A DNA stretch of 64,000 nucleotides from Candidatus Hydrogenedentota bacterium (GTDB taxonomy: Bacteria > Hydrogenedentota > Hydrogenedentia > Hydrogenedentales > SLHB01): contig JADLHJ010000064.1 of assembly GCA_020848835.1 (NCBI GenBank), positions 1 to 64,000 of the forward strand. Direction: 5' to 3'. Made by a program: the position numbers and the translations under genes. The notes under the pieces were generated by a model. The model was given only the letters and a program-made list of their open reading frames with translations. It made no database searches and had not been told where the DNA came from. This document shows positions 27,634 through 36,424 of this stretch, piece after piece (the stretch's first letter is position 1; each line of letters begins with the position of its first letter).

Positions 27634-28809
27634 ATGAACTATCTGAAAAAAGGTTTCAATTTTATCGCGTCCTACGGGTTCGCGTGCATCATCTTCGTTC
27701 TTCTGTTCATTCTCACGTACCTTGGCACGGTCGAGCAGGTCGAAGTCGGACTCTACGAAGCGCAGAAAAAGTACTTTGAGTCTATGATCGTCGTCCATTG
27801 GTTTGGCCCGGTTCCCATCGTGCTGCCCGGTGTGTACCTGTTGCTCATGCTCTTCACCGTCAATCTTATCGCAGGCGGTGTCATCCGCATGCGCAAAAAC
27901 AAGAACACGATCGGCAATCTTATTACGCACCTCGGCATGCTCGTGATGGTGTTCGCCGCGTTTGTGAATTACACCTACGCGATGGACGGCCACATGACGC
28001 TCGCGGAGAATGAGCAGTCCTCCGAGTTTGTCAGCTACTACCTTTGGGAAGTCGCCATCGCACAGCCGGAAGAAGGCAAAGTCGCGCAAGAAATGGTCAT
28101 CCCGCACGATGCCTTTGCGTATTTAAAAGACGGCCAGAAAACTTTTACGAGCGCGTCTTTACCCTTCGATCTCACGATCTCCGGCTTCGCACCGAACAGC
28201 ATGCCGGTCGGCGCGGGACCCTTCGTAAAAGAAACGATGAAAGTTGTGGATGGCTTCGCACTACAGAAAATGGATCTCGACAAAGAAGCCGAACGGAATG
28301 TCGCCGGCGCATACGTGCTCGCAAAGGAAAAGTCCGGCAACGCGACGCACGAAGCGATCCTCTGGGGACTCTCCGAGTCACCCTGGAGTCTCACGGTTGA
28401 TGGTAAGAAGTACACCGTCGAGCTCCGCCGTAAACGCTACCCGCTGCCCTTCACCATCGCGCTGGACAAGTTCCACCAGGAAAACCATCCCGGCACAGGC
28501 ATGGCCAGCATGTTCATGAGCGAAGTGACAAAGATTGAAGGCGAAACAAAAACGCCGGTGAAGATCCAGATGAACGAACCGTTGCGCCACATGGGCTATA
28601 CGTTCTACCAGGCCTCGTGGCAACCGCCAGACCCGGCGACGGGCCGCCCGGTGCGCTCGACGCTCGCCGTTGTAAAAAACCCCGCGGACCAGTGGCCGCT
28701 ATATTCGTGTATCATCATCACGATAGGGCTCACAATTCACTTCGTCGGGAAGCTTGGAAAATATATCCGCGCCGAAAATCGGCGTCTGGTCACGAGGAAA
28801 GCAACATGA
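27634..28809 (+). CDS. resB: Cytochrome c biogenesis protein ResB/Ccs1-like
   Basis: 391 residues. Membrane helices lie at about 10-30 (GFACIIFVLLFILTYLGTVEQ), 60-80, 95-115 and a last one near 355-375; between them is a large periplasmic domain (about 120-350) ending in the EPLRHMGYTFYQASW segment characteristic of ResB/Ccs1 proteins. ResB works with CcsA/ResC in system II cytochrome c maturation, moving haem across the membrane and ligating it to apocytochromes. It overlaps ccsA by four bases (ATGA). Confidence 0.88.
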   Translation: MNYLKKGFNFIASYGFACIIFVLLFILTYLGTVEQVEVGLYEAQKKYFESMIVVHWFGPVPIVLPGVYLLLMLFTVNLIAGGVIRMRKNKNTIGNLITHLGMLVMVFAAFVNYTYAMDGHMTLAENEQSSEFVSYYLWEVAIAQPEEGKVAQEMVIPHDAFAYLKDGQKTFTSASLPFDLTISGFAPNSMPVGAGPFVKETMKVVDGFALQKMDLDKEAERNVAGAYVLAKEKSGNATHEAILWGLSESPWSLTVDGKKYTVELRRKRYPLPFTIALDKFHQENHPGTGMASMFMSEVTKIEGETKTPVKIQMNEPLRHMGYTFYQASWQPPDPATGRPVRSTLAVVKNPADQWPLYSCIIITIGLTIHFVGKLGKYIRAENRRLVTRKAT

Positions 28810-30917
28810 ACTTCGCACTCCGCTCCTTCGCCGCGCTCATCGCTGTAGCGTTCGCTGCAAGCGCGCAATCGGGCAGCACCACGCCCACGCCGCCGCAGCA
28901 ATGGAGCAAAGAAGTTATCCAACTCTTCTCCACGCTGCCCGTGCAGCAGGAAGGCCGCGTGAAGCCACTGAGCACGCACGCGGGGTTCGTGATGCTGAAG
29001 CTGCACGGCTCGCGCTCGATCACCGTCCCTGGCACGCCGAAAGATCGCAAGCTCGATCCAATGGCGTGGATGCTGGACACCATGTTCTATCCGGACGCCG
29101 CCGCGCACTATAAAATTTTCCTCATTCAAACCACGGAAGTGGTCGAAGCCATTGGCCTGAAGCATGACGACAAGAAAAAACGCGATCGGTATTCGTACGC
29201 GGAACTCGAGCCCGGTATCGACAAATTGTTCCAGCTCGCCCAGGAATACCACCGGAAGTCCGATGGGGAAACGAAAAACCTGACACCCCTTGAAGGACAA
29301 ATTACTGCGCTCGCAAGCAACGTGTTTGATTACCAAAAACTCGCACACTTCCTCGATTTCGCGCGTTACGATTTCCACATCGAACCCGGCAGCGTGCTTT
29401 CGGAAATCATTCCTATGCCGCGCCTCACCGCCGTATACGCGAAAGAAACCCAGCTCGGTGTAACCGCGCTCGCGCTCGAACGCGGTATCGAAGACATTCA
29501 GAAAAACCTGACGCCCGAACAGGTGGAGCAACTACGCAAGGCGCTCCCTGCAAGCGTGTTCACGATGGATGCCGAATCCCGCGCAAAAGCGGCCAAGGAA
29601 ATTAACGCAATTGTGCGCGACGCCCGTGCACTGAGTGACCGCGCGATGGGCCTCGCATTGTTCCCACCTCATGGCACGACGGACGATCATCCCGAGTGGT
29701 TTACCGTCAGCGATGCTGTCGGCCATATGTCGCACGGCGATCATGCGGACCCCGAGCTCGCGGGACAATTGGTCGACCTCGAAGAACTCGTCCGCCAGCG
29801 CGACAACCCGCCCGCGTTCCTTACGCAGCTCCAAAAATTCCACGATGCGATGGTCACCGCGGCGACCGCACGCGGCGAGTATGGCAAGATTCCGCTGGAA
29901 GTCAGCTTCTACAAATACAACTTCTTCTACTACGCGCTTATCCTCTACGTGCTTTCGTTCATCGTAGTCGCGTTTTCCTGGCTTGCGCCGGCGAAACGGT
30001 GGATCGCCTACCTAGGCACGGCGTTGTTGTTCCCGCCGACGATACTCACCATTACCGGCATCACCTATCGCTGCATCATCCGCGAGAGACCTCCGGTATC
30101 CACGCTTTACGAAGTCATCCTGTTCGTTACTGCGGTTGCGTGCGTGGTTGCGATCTTTATCGAGTTGGTGAACCGCCAGCGTGTCGCGATGTCGGTCGGC
30201 GCGTTGATTGGCGCGCTCGGTTTGTTCATCGCATTCCGCTTTGAAGCGCAGCAGGGCACGGATACCATGCCCCAACTCGTCGCCGTGCTCGACACCAATT
30301 TCTGGCTCGCGACACACGTGACCACCGTGACCATGGGCTACGCCGCGGGGCTCCTCGCAGCCGCCATCGCCCACGTTTACATCCTTGGAAAACTCTTGAA
30401 ATTCAAAAAGAACGACGACACGTTCTACAAAAATATTTACCGCATGACCTACGGAGTGATTTGTTTCGGCTTGTTGTTCTCCGTAGTGGGCACGGTGCTT
30501 GGCGGCATCTGGGCCAACGACAGTTGGGGACGCTTCTGGGGCTGGGATCCAAAAGAAAACGGCGCGCTCATGATTGTGCTGTGGGAACTTGCGATTCTTC
30601 ACGCGCGCCTCGCAGGCTATGTGCGCGATCTCGGCGTCGCGATGGCCGCGACCTTCAACGCGATTATTGTCGCGTTCTCACTCTGGGGCGTGAACCTGCT
30701 CGGCGTAGGACTTCATAGCTATGGATTCACCAGTGGCATCATGCCGTGGCTGATTACCTTCTACATCATCGAGTTGATCGTGGTGTTCCTCGGCGCGGTC
30801 GTCTGGTATCGTCAGAAGTTCGCGCGGCCAAGTGCTGACGCAGCGCACGACGATGTAGCCGGCAGTAAAGAACGCAGAAAGAAGCCTCTTCCCGCGAAAG
30901 CGCACAAGCAAAGCTGA
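28806..30917 (+). CDS. ccsA: Cytochrome c biogenesis protein CcsA with long periplasmic N-terminus
   Basis: 703 residues from ATG 28806. A signal-like N-terminus and about 360 periplasmic residues (with LPVQQEGRVKPLSTHAG near the start) precede eight or so transmembrane helices. The WWD haem-binding signature appears as WGRFWGWDPKENGAL (near 575-590), with conserved histidines in flanking helices (TNFWLATHVTTVTMGYAAG; LGVGLHSYGF). The extra N-terminal region resembles that of CcsBA-type synthases of Bacteroidota and Planctomycetota. Together with ResB it forms the system II haem lyase. The C-terminal tail is short and basic. Confidence 0.92.
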   Translation: MNFALRSFAALIAVAFAASAQSGSTTPTPPQQWSKEVIQLFSTLPVQQEGRVKPLSTHAGFVMLKLHGSRSITVPGTPKDRKLDPMAWMLDTMFYPDAAAHYKIFLIQTTEVVEAIGLKHDDKKKRDRYSYAELEPGIDKLFQLAQEYHRKSDGETKNLTPLEGQITALASNVFDYQKLAHFLDFARYDFHIEPGSVLSEIIPMPRLTAVYAKETQLGVTALALERGIEDIQKNLTPEQVEQLRKALPASVFTMDAESRAKAAKEINAIVRDARALSDRAMGLALFPPHGTTDDHPEWFTVSDAVGHMSHGDHADPELAGQLVDLEELVRQRDNPPAFLTQLQKFHDAMVTAATARGEYGKIPLEVSFYKYNFFYYALILYVLSFIVVAFSWLAPAKRWIAYLGTALLFPPTILTITGITYRCIIRERPPVSTLYEVILFVTAVACVVAIFIELVNRQRVAMSVGALIGALGLFIAFRFEAQQGTDTMPQLVAVLDTNFWLATHVTTVTMGYAAGLLAAAIAHVYILGKLLKFKKNDDTFYKNIYRMTYGVICFGLLFSVVGTVLGGIWANDSWGRFWGWDPKENGALMIVLWELAILHARLAGYVRDLGVAMAATFNAIIVAFSLWGVNLLGVGLHSYGFTSGIMPWLITFYIIELIVVFLGAVVWYRQKFARPSADAAHDDVAGSKERRKKPLPAKAHKQS

Positions 30918-30996
30918 ACATAAGCATAGCGGCACTAAATCAGTACCCTGTTAAACCTTTCGCGCCAAAACCTTTCGCGCGAATCCGCGACGCTGC

Positions 30997-31025
30997 TTGC
31001 GAAATTTGGCGCATTCCCGTACAAT
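30997..31025 (+). promoter_or_regulatory. Sigma70-type promoter for the CsgG-like gene
   Basis: TTGCGA (30997-31002) and TACAAT (31020-31025) with a 17-base spacer. The predicted leader is about 118 bases. A direct repeat AACCTTTCGCGC occurs twice just upstream (about 30954-30981). Confidence 0.6.
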
Positions 31026-31149
31026 TTCGCCGTCCTGTTTGTGACTAAACTGTCGTGCAGAGGGGTTACTTCGTTCAGCTTTTGCCACGCGATTCCTGAG
31101 CGTACGCACTGCACGAAAACCACCTGCCATACTCGAGGAGGAAACACGA

Positions 31150-32172
31150 ATGATGAGATCCGGCCCGGTTCGCGCAATGTCAGCCGCCGCGTGCGTCTTG
31201 CTTGCGTTCATGCTCGCCAGCCCCGCGCAGGCGGGAATTTTGAAGAAACTGAAAGGCGGCGGTTCGTCCGACGCGCCCAAAGAAGAGGCCGCGCCAGCGC
31301 CAGCTGCCGAGCAGGCAAAGCCAGCGCCATCCGGACCGAAGATCATCGTGTGCGTAGACGACTTTGAAGGTGCTGGCAAACTCGGCTGGGACGAAGGTCC
31401 CGTCATGGGCGCCATGCTCAGCGATTCGCTGATGCAGACCGGCCGTTTCCTCGTAGTCGAACGCCCGAAGCTGGACAATGCATTGAAAGAGCAGGATCTC
31501 AGCGCAGCGGGCCGCATCAATCAGCAGACCGCACGCCAGATCGGCCAGATCGTCGGCGCGCAGTTCCTGATCCAGGGTACCGTCACGCAGTTCGAGCCGG
31601 GTGAATCCGGTCAGAGCGGCCGCGTCGGTATTCCGATTGGCGGCTTCGGCAGCGTCGGTATAGGCGGTAGCAAGGTAACCTCGAAAATTGCCATGACACT
31701 GCGCATCATCGACCTCACCACGACCGTCGTACTCTCCACGCACAAAGCCGAAAACACGGCCACGCACAAATCCATCGGCGCGGACGTTTACGCGAAAGGC
31801 TTCAGCGTTGGCGGCGATCAGTTCAAGAAGACACCCCTCGGCGAAACCGCCGAAGGTTGCATCAGCAAGTGCGTAGACCATATCACTGCGACACTCGGCA
31901 ATCAGCCCTTCCGCGCGCGCGTGGCCGCGGTTGAAGGTAAGACTATCATCATCAACGCGGGCACCAGCCGCGGCGTCGAAACGGGCATGACCCTTAACGC
32001 CATGAAGCAGGGCAAGACCATCACCGATCCGGACACCGGCCTTCCGCTCGAAGTCCAGTACACCAAGACGGGCTCCGTCAAGGTGGACTCGGTCTCCGAA
32101 AAGACCGCGCGCTGCTCGCTGGTGGAAGGGAAAACGCCTGCTGTGGGGGATTCGTTGGAGATGGCGCAGTAG
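31150..32172 (+). CDS. CsgG/HfaB-family secreted protein
   Basis: 340 residues with a strong site GGAGGAAAC upstream. Signal peptide (about 1-28, ending ASPAQAG), then a CsgG-like domain (about 60-245): IIVCVDDFEG, GPVMGAMLSDSLMQTGRFLVVERPKLDNALKEQDL, GQIVGAQFLIQGTVTQFEPG, TLRIIDLTTTVVLSTHKA. The C-terminal 90 residues form an SH3-like/FlgT-C type domain (RVAAVEGKTIIINAGTSRGVETGM). There is no lipobox cysteine, so it may be a soluble periplasmic relative rather than a CsgG pore. Monocistronic, with its own promoter and terminator. Confidence 0.85.
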   Translation: MMRSGPVRAMSAAACVLLAFMLASPAQAGILKKLKGGGSSDAPKEEAAPAPAAEQAKPAPSGPKIIVCVDDFEGAGKLGWDEGPVMGAMLSDSLMQTGRFLVVERPKLDNALKEQDLSAAGRINQQTARQIGQIVGAQFLIQGTVTQFEPGESGQSGRVGIPIGGFGSVGIGGSKVTSKIAMTLRIIDLTTTVVLSTHKAENTATHKSIGADVYAKGFSVGGDQFKKTPLGETAEGCISKCVDHITATLGNQPFRARVAAVEGKTIIINAGTSRGVETGMTLNAMKQGKTITDPDTGLPLEVQYTKTGSVKVDSVSEKTARCSLVEGKTPAVGDSLEMAQ

Positions 32173-32206
32173 CCTAGCCGCTTCCATCTGAACTTGTCAT
32201 CAATCG

Positions 32207-32245
32207 AGCGCCCGGGATCACACACGATCCCGGGCGCTTGCTTTT
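32207..32245 (+). terminator. Terminator after the CsgG-like gene
   Basis: A perfect 13-bp stem (32207-32219 with 32226-32238) with loop ACACAC and a short T-rich tail (TTGCTTTT). The U tract is weak, but the stem is strong and the placement 35 bases after the stop fits. Confidence 0.75.
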
Positions 32246-32316
32246 CGTTATAGCGTCTCGTGCTCGTAATCGTATTCGATTGAGTCCATATTAACCGCAA
32301 TTAAGCCGCGCAACAT

Positions 32317-33891
32317 TCACATCCCCGGCAAGTAGGCTTTCGCTTCTCTCGCGTAGTATTCACTCACGCTCTGCCGCAGACTCAAATCCCGCAGCGGCAC
32401 GTTCGCCTGCGCGATTTGCGAAGCATTCATATCAAGATAGGGTTCCGGCACCGGCGCCGTACCCTTCCATGCGTCTAGTTTCTCGCGCAAACCGCTCACA
32501 ACATCGGCGTGCCCCGCATCCGCATACACATTCGTCAATTCACCAGGATCGCGCACGAGATCGTAAAGCTGTTCGCACTTCGGCTCGGTCGATACCATCA
32601 GCTTGTGCGTTTTGCTGCGCGCCATCACCTGATCGCCTTTCGCGCTCTCCGCAAACACAACCTCACGCCCCTTTGTATCGCGCGCCAAATCGAGACCGTT
32701 CATCTTCGCGCCTGGCTCACAACCAGCCGCGCGCACAATCGTCGGCGCAAGATCAATCAGGCTCACCAGTCCCTGCATCGTCTCGCCCGCGCGATGCCCG
32801 CCCGGATGCTTGATAATCAACGGCACGCGCGCCAGCGAATCGTACATGTAGTTTGCTTTGAGCAGCATATGGTGCTGCCCCATATACTCGCCGTGGTCGC
32901 TCACGTAAACGATAAGCGTGTCGTCATACAACCCCTTGTTCTTTAGCGCTTCAATCATCGCGCCCACCTTGCGATCGATCTGTTCAATCGTCGCATAGTA
33001 ATACGCCATCACGCGTCGAAGACGCGCTTCGCTCAAGTCCTTGTTGGGGAAATAACCCGGGCCCAGCGCGAGATCGTGTTCGTAGCATTGTTCCGTCCAC
33101 CCCGGTAACAACGACAAAGCAGCCGGATCGTAACCCTCCGCGTCGCCCTGCACGGCATCAAACGGATGGTGCGGCTTGATAAAACTCGTCACCAACAGAT
33201 TTCCGCTCGCACCCCATTCGTTCAAAATCTCAAGCGACTTCCTGCCAATCCATTCCGTCGAATGCATTTCCTTAGGCAGGTTCGTTGGCAGTGCGCCAAA
33301 CGTTTCCCAGTACTCCTTGCGTGCATGCGCGCGATACTCGCGCCGCTGGTCCTCCAAATCGTTAATGTCGATTAGCCCACCCTGCATCAACTCGCGATGA
33401 TAATCGTCGTCCCAACGCCCGTCGCCGTCCTGCTCTGCGAGATACATGCGCTCGAAGCCAACATCGAGATACGTAGGCGTGAAGTGCATCTTCCCGACGG
33501 CAACAGTGTTATACCCCGCATCACGCAGGATGCGCGGATAGGTGTCGATCTCGGCGCGCAAGGTCGCGCGGTTGCTCGTGCCGCCGTGGTCCCGCGCGTA
33601 CATCCCCGAAAGCATGCTGTAGCGCGACGGCGTACACACCGGGTAACAGCAAAAAGCATTCTCATAGCGCACGCCATCTTGGGCCAGCGCGTCGATGTGC
33701 GGCGTGCGTACGTCGCGATTGCCATAGGAGCCGATGCAATCTGCCCGGTGCTGGTCAACGATGATGACCAAGACATTCGGCTGCTTTTGAGCGACCGCCT
33801 TTGCTTCATGGCCTGCGCCGGCAGTCGTACAAGTGGAAATGCCCGTGGCCGCCGCCGCACCCGCCACCGCCAGAAAGTCACGCCGCTGCAT
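32317..33891 (-). CDS. Type I sulfatase with TAT signal
   Basis: 524 residues from ATG 33891 (AGGAG nine bases upstream). The N-terminus MQRRDFLAVAGAAAATG is a twin-arginine signal. The sulfatase core shows VLVIIVDQHRAD (metal-binding Asp), the formylglycine motif C86-T-P-S-R90 within CCYPVCTPSRYS, VAVGKMHF and VYVSDHGEYMGQHHM. It would hydrolyse a sulfate ester in the periplasm; choline-sulfatase- and iduronate-sulfatase-like enzymes share this pattern. The Cys needs a formylglycine-generating or anSME enzyme, which is not encoded nearby. Confidence 0.92.
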   Translation of the reverse strand: MQRRDFLAVAGAAAATGISTCTTAGAGHEAKAVAQKQPNVLVIIVDQHRADCIGSYGNRDVRTPHIDALAQDGVRYENAFCCYPVCTPSRYSMLSGMYARDHGGTSNRATLRAEIDTYPRILRDAGYNTVAVGKMHFTPTYLDVGFERMYLAEQDGDGRWDDDYHRELMQGGLIDINDLEDQRREYRAHARKEYWETFGALPTNLPKEMHSTEWIGRKSLEILNEWGASGNLLVTSFIKPHHPFDAVQGDAEGYDPAALSLLPGWTEQCYEHDLALGPGYFPNKDLSEARLRRVMAYYYATIEQIDRKVGAMIEALKNKGLYDDTLIVYVSDHGEYMGQHHMLLKANYMYDSLARVPLIIKHPGGHRAGETMQGLVSLIDLAPTIVRAAGCEPGAKMNGLDLARDTKGREVVFAESAKGDQVMARSKTHKLMVSTEPKCEQLYDLVRDPGELTNVYADAGHADVVSGLREKLDAWKGTAPVPEPYLDMNASQIAQANVPLRDLSLRQSVSEYYAREAKAYLPGM

Positions 33892-33916
33892 CAATAGGCA
33901 CTCCTATATTCGGTTT

Positions 33917-33938
33917 GTAGTTCCGCCTTTAGGCGGTC
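33917..33938 (+). repeat. REP-like element, copy 3
   Basis: GTTCCGCC-TTTA-GGCGGTC, identical over the core to the copy at 7072. Located between the sulfatase start and the divergent TPR-like gene. Confidence 0.7.
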
Positions 33939-34005
33939 TGGCGCGCACTAAGAGGACAGCGCCAAAGCCAATTTCAGGAGGCGCTGCAACGCGCGGCCTC
34001 ACACC

Positions 34006-34014
34006 TGCTATGAT
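34006..34014 (+). promoter_or_regulatory. Candidate extended -10 promoter
   Basis: TGCTATGAT is an extended -10 element (TGn plus TATGAT) 28 bases before ATG 34042. No good -35 is present at 17-18 bases, which extended -10 promoters tolerate. Confidence 0.4.
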
Positions 34015-34041
34015 AATTGAAAACTCAGAGGATATACCCGC

Positions 34042-36183
34042 ATGCGCCCCCGCATCGTCGTCGCCCTAACGATTTTCGCACTCATCGCGTCCAACGCCGC
34101 ACACGCCTGCGGCCCATTCTTCCCCTACGCCTACCTCGCATTTGGACGAGAGCGCGACGTGCTCAAACTGCCGGAAGCCTCGTTTTACAATGAGCTATGC
34201 CGCGTGATGAACGTGGAGCGCACAGCAGACGATTTGTACTTTGAACCTTTCGGCCAACGGGCAAACACACTAGCCGCCGACGCTCAGGCGCTCGCGGATG
34301 CTCTCGGGGCGGCTGGCACAGCGGACGATGCGGCGGCCGTAATCGTTGGCGAATATCGTAGGGCGCGCGAACCCGATCCCCCTGCGGGACGTTCAATTCC
34401 TTATGATCAAATCCCGCGTGAGTTCGCGTTATATGCCGAAGGTGCGTCCAAATACCATGTTGGCGAGAACGACGCCGCGATCGCCAAGTGGAAAGAACTA
34501 CTTGCGCTCCCCGCGGATCAACGCAAATTCAAATCTGTCTGGGCGGCATACATGATCGGTCGCGCCTTGCGAGACACCGATGTGGCGCAGGCAAATGCGT
34601 ACTTTGAGCAGACGCGCGCTCTGGCCAATGAGGGCTACGCCGATCCACTCGCGCTTTCCGGAGAAAGCTACGGTTGGCAAGGCTTCATCGCCAACAAAGC
34701 CGGTGACATCGCCACCGCACTGGAAAACTACGCGACGCAATTTACTTATGGCGGAATCAATGCAGACAGTGCCCTGTCCTCATTGCATATGATCTGTTCG
34801 CGCGCCTTCGACACGCCAGAGTCGCTCGCCGCATGCGCCACAAGAGAGACCGCGAGCGCCGTTTTGACGGCATGGGTTGTATCTCATCCAGGGTACGCAC
34901 GAAGTAAAGCGTGGGTCGCATTGCTCGCCAACGCGAACGCGGCAGAACTCCCTCAAGCGGATTTGCTCGCGTGGATTGCCTACCACGCGGCAGACTTTGA
35001 ATCCGCGCGAAAGCTGCTCAACGCGAAGAGCGCCGCCACGCCGTATGGCAATTGGGTGCGCAGCAAATTGCTGTTGCGCGACGGCAAAGTGGACGACGCG
35101 ATGGCGCTGATGCAACAAATCGCAGTGGACCGCGATGCGGCGTCCGTTAAGCCCTATCAATTCGAATACTACGACGAGTACCCCCCACATTCGTCCATTG
35201 ACGCGGAACTCGGCGTGCTTCTATTGGGAAAGCAGCGTTACGCAGAATCGTTCGAGCGCTTTATCCGCGCTGGATTTTGGCGGGACGCGGCTTATGTTGG
35301 CGAGCGCGTTATGTCGTTGGACGAACTCAAGTCCTATATTGAAAAACATTCACAAGACCCAGCGATGGCCACTCCGCTGGCGACAGGCTATTACTATATG
35401 GATGAATGGGACCCTCAAACGACCGATGGCGTCCCAAAAATCCCTAACTACCTTGAACTCACGCGTTACCTGCTTGCACGTCGCCTGGCGCGCGAAAACC
35501 GATGGGCGGACGCACAATCCTATTGGCCCGCGCCGATTGCGGAGCGCGCCGCGCAACTCGTCACGTTACGTAATGAGGCAAAAGCCGGACAACCGCCCGC
35601 GACGAAACAAACAACATTGGAATGGTTTCTGGGATCAAAGGCCAAGATTGTCGTCGATCGCGATCGTGCGAAGAAGCTCTATGATGCCGCGACATTTACC
35701 CGCCAATATGGAATGGAACTCTTGGGCACCGAGGTGCAACCCGATTGGCATATGTTCGGGGGTTTGTTCGATTTGCCGGGCCACCACGGTCCGCGTGCGC
35801 GGTGGGCAAGGTCTAATCCAACGGAGGGAATTGATGAACCAGTACCCGCACCAGAGCCTGAAGAATTGCCGGAGGAGCTGGTGCGTGTTCTTTCCGCATC
35901 CGATGACGAACTCAAGCGTCTGCGAGAAAGCGGGCCGACGCCCAATCAACGTTTTCACTATCGCTACGTCGCCGCCGACTTGATGTGGCAGGCAGCGCAG
36001 AACCTACCCGACAACGACGTCGAAACCTTGCGCGCGCTCTATACGGGCGGTAGCTATCTGAAGAATCGCGACCCCAAAGCCGCAAATAAGTTTTACCGCT
36101 CGCTCGTGTGGCGCAACCTAAACATGCCATACGCGCAAGAAGCGGACCGCCTCCGGTGGTTCCCCGAAAATCCGCCGGAGTGA
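34042..36183 (+). CDS. Secreted TPR-like repeat protein, unknown function
   Basis: 713 residues. The signal peptide ends ASNAAHA followed by CGPFFP, a start shared by a family of secreted proteins in Planctomycetota and Proteobacteria. Most of the chain is helical with TPR-like A/Y/G spacing (FALYAEGASKYHVGENDAAIAKWKELLAL near 135-165; AYMIGRALRDTDVAQANAYFEQ; LGVLLLGKQRYAESFERFIRAGF). The end has LYTGGSYLKNRDPKAANKFYRSLV, another TPR-like unit. No catalytic motif was seen. It is probably a periplasmic scaffold. It is flanked by REP-like elements on both sides, so it appears monocistronic. Confidence 0.72.
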   Translation: MRPRIVVALTIFALIASNAAHACGPFFPYAYLAFGRERDVLKLPEASFYNELCRVMNVERTADDLYFEPFGQRANTLAADAQALADALGAAGTADDAAAVIVGEYRRAREPDPPAGRSIPYDQIPREFALYAEGASKYHVGENDAAIAKWKELLALPADQRKFKSVWAAYMIGRALRDTDVAQANAYFEQTRALANEGYADPLALSGESYGWQGFIANKAGDIATALENYATQFTYGGINADSALSSLHMICSRAFDTPESLAACATRETASAVLTAWVVSHPGYARSKAWVALLANANAAELPQADLLAWIAYHAADFESARKLLNAKSAATPYGNWVRSKLLLRDGKVDDAMALMQQIAVDRDAASVKPYQFEYYDEYPPHSSIDAELGVLLLGKQRYAESFERFIRAGFWRDAAYVGERVMSLDELKSYIEKHSQDPAMATPLATGYYYMDEWDPQTTDGVPKIPNYLELTRYLLARRLARENRWADAQSYWPAPIAERAAQLVTLRNEAKAGQPPATKQTTLEWFLGSKAKIVVDRDRAKKLYDAATFTRQYGMELLGTEVQPDWHMFGGLFDLPGHHGPRARWARSNPTEGIDEPVPAPEPEELPEELVRVLSASDDELKRLRESGPTPNQRFHYRYVAADLMWQAAQNLPDNDVETLRALYTGGSYLKNRDPKAANKFYRSLVWRNLNMPYAQEADRLRWFPENPPE

Positions 36184-36238
36184 TCTCGCTTTGTCTTTGC
36201 TGATACTCGCGAAACGACGAACCGTATCCAGCTCCAAA

Positions 36239-36260
36239 GACCGCCTAAAGACGGAACTCC
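36239..36260 (-). repeat. REP-like element, copy 4 (inverted)
   Basis: On the minus strand: GGAGTTCCGTC-TTTA-GGCGGTC. Faces copy 5 about 40 bases downstream as an inverted pair. Confidence 0.65.
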
Positions 36261-36300
36261 AAACCTAACACGTCGCGCCAAAAAATAGATGCATTAGGTC

Positions 36301-36322
36301 GGAGTTCCGCGTTTACGCGGCC
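36301..36322 (+). repeat. REP-like element, copy 5
   Basis: GGAGTTCCGCG-TTTA-CGCGGCC. This is the CGCG variant shared with copy 6 at 49861: the two stem bases changed together, so the palindrome is kept. Confidence 0.7.
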
Positions 36323-36424
36323 TTGAATTCGGCACGTACGTACAATCATTCGATACCCAATACCATATTCCCGTTTTCCATCCCGCTTGATCTACAATGA
36401 ATTTTTCGCGAAGGAGAGGTGTTC

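Noticed and set aside
36370..36398. Promoter for the YbjN-like gene at TACAAT 36393
   Set aside because: The -10 is good, but no acceptable -35 or extended -10 lies at the right distance.
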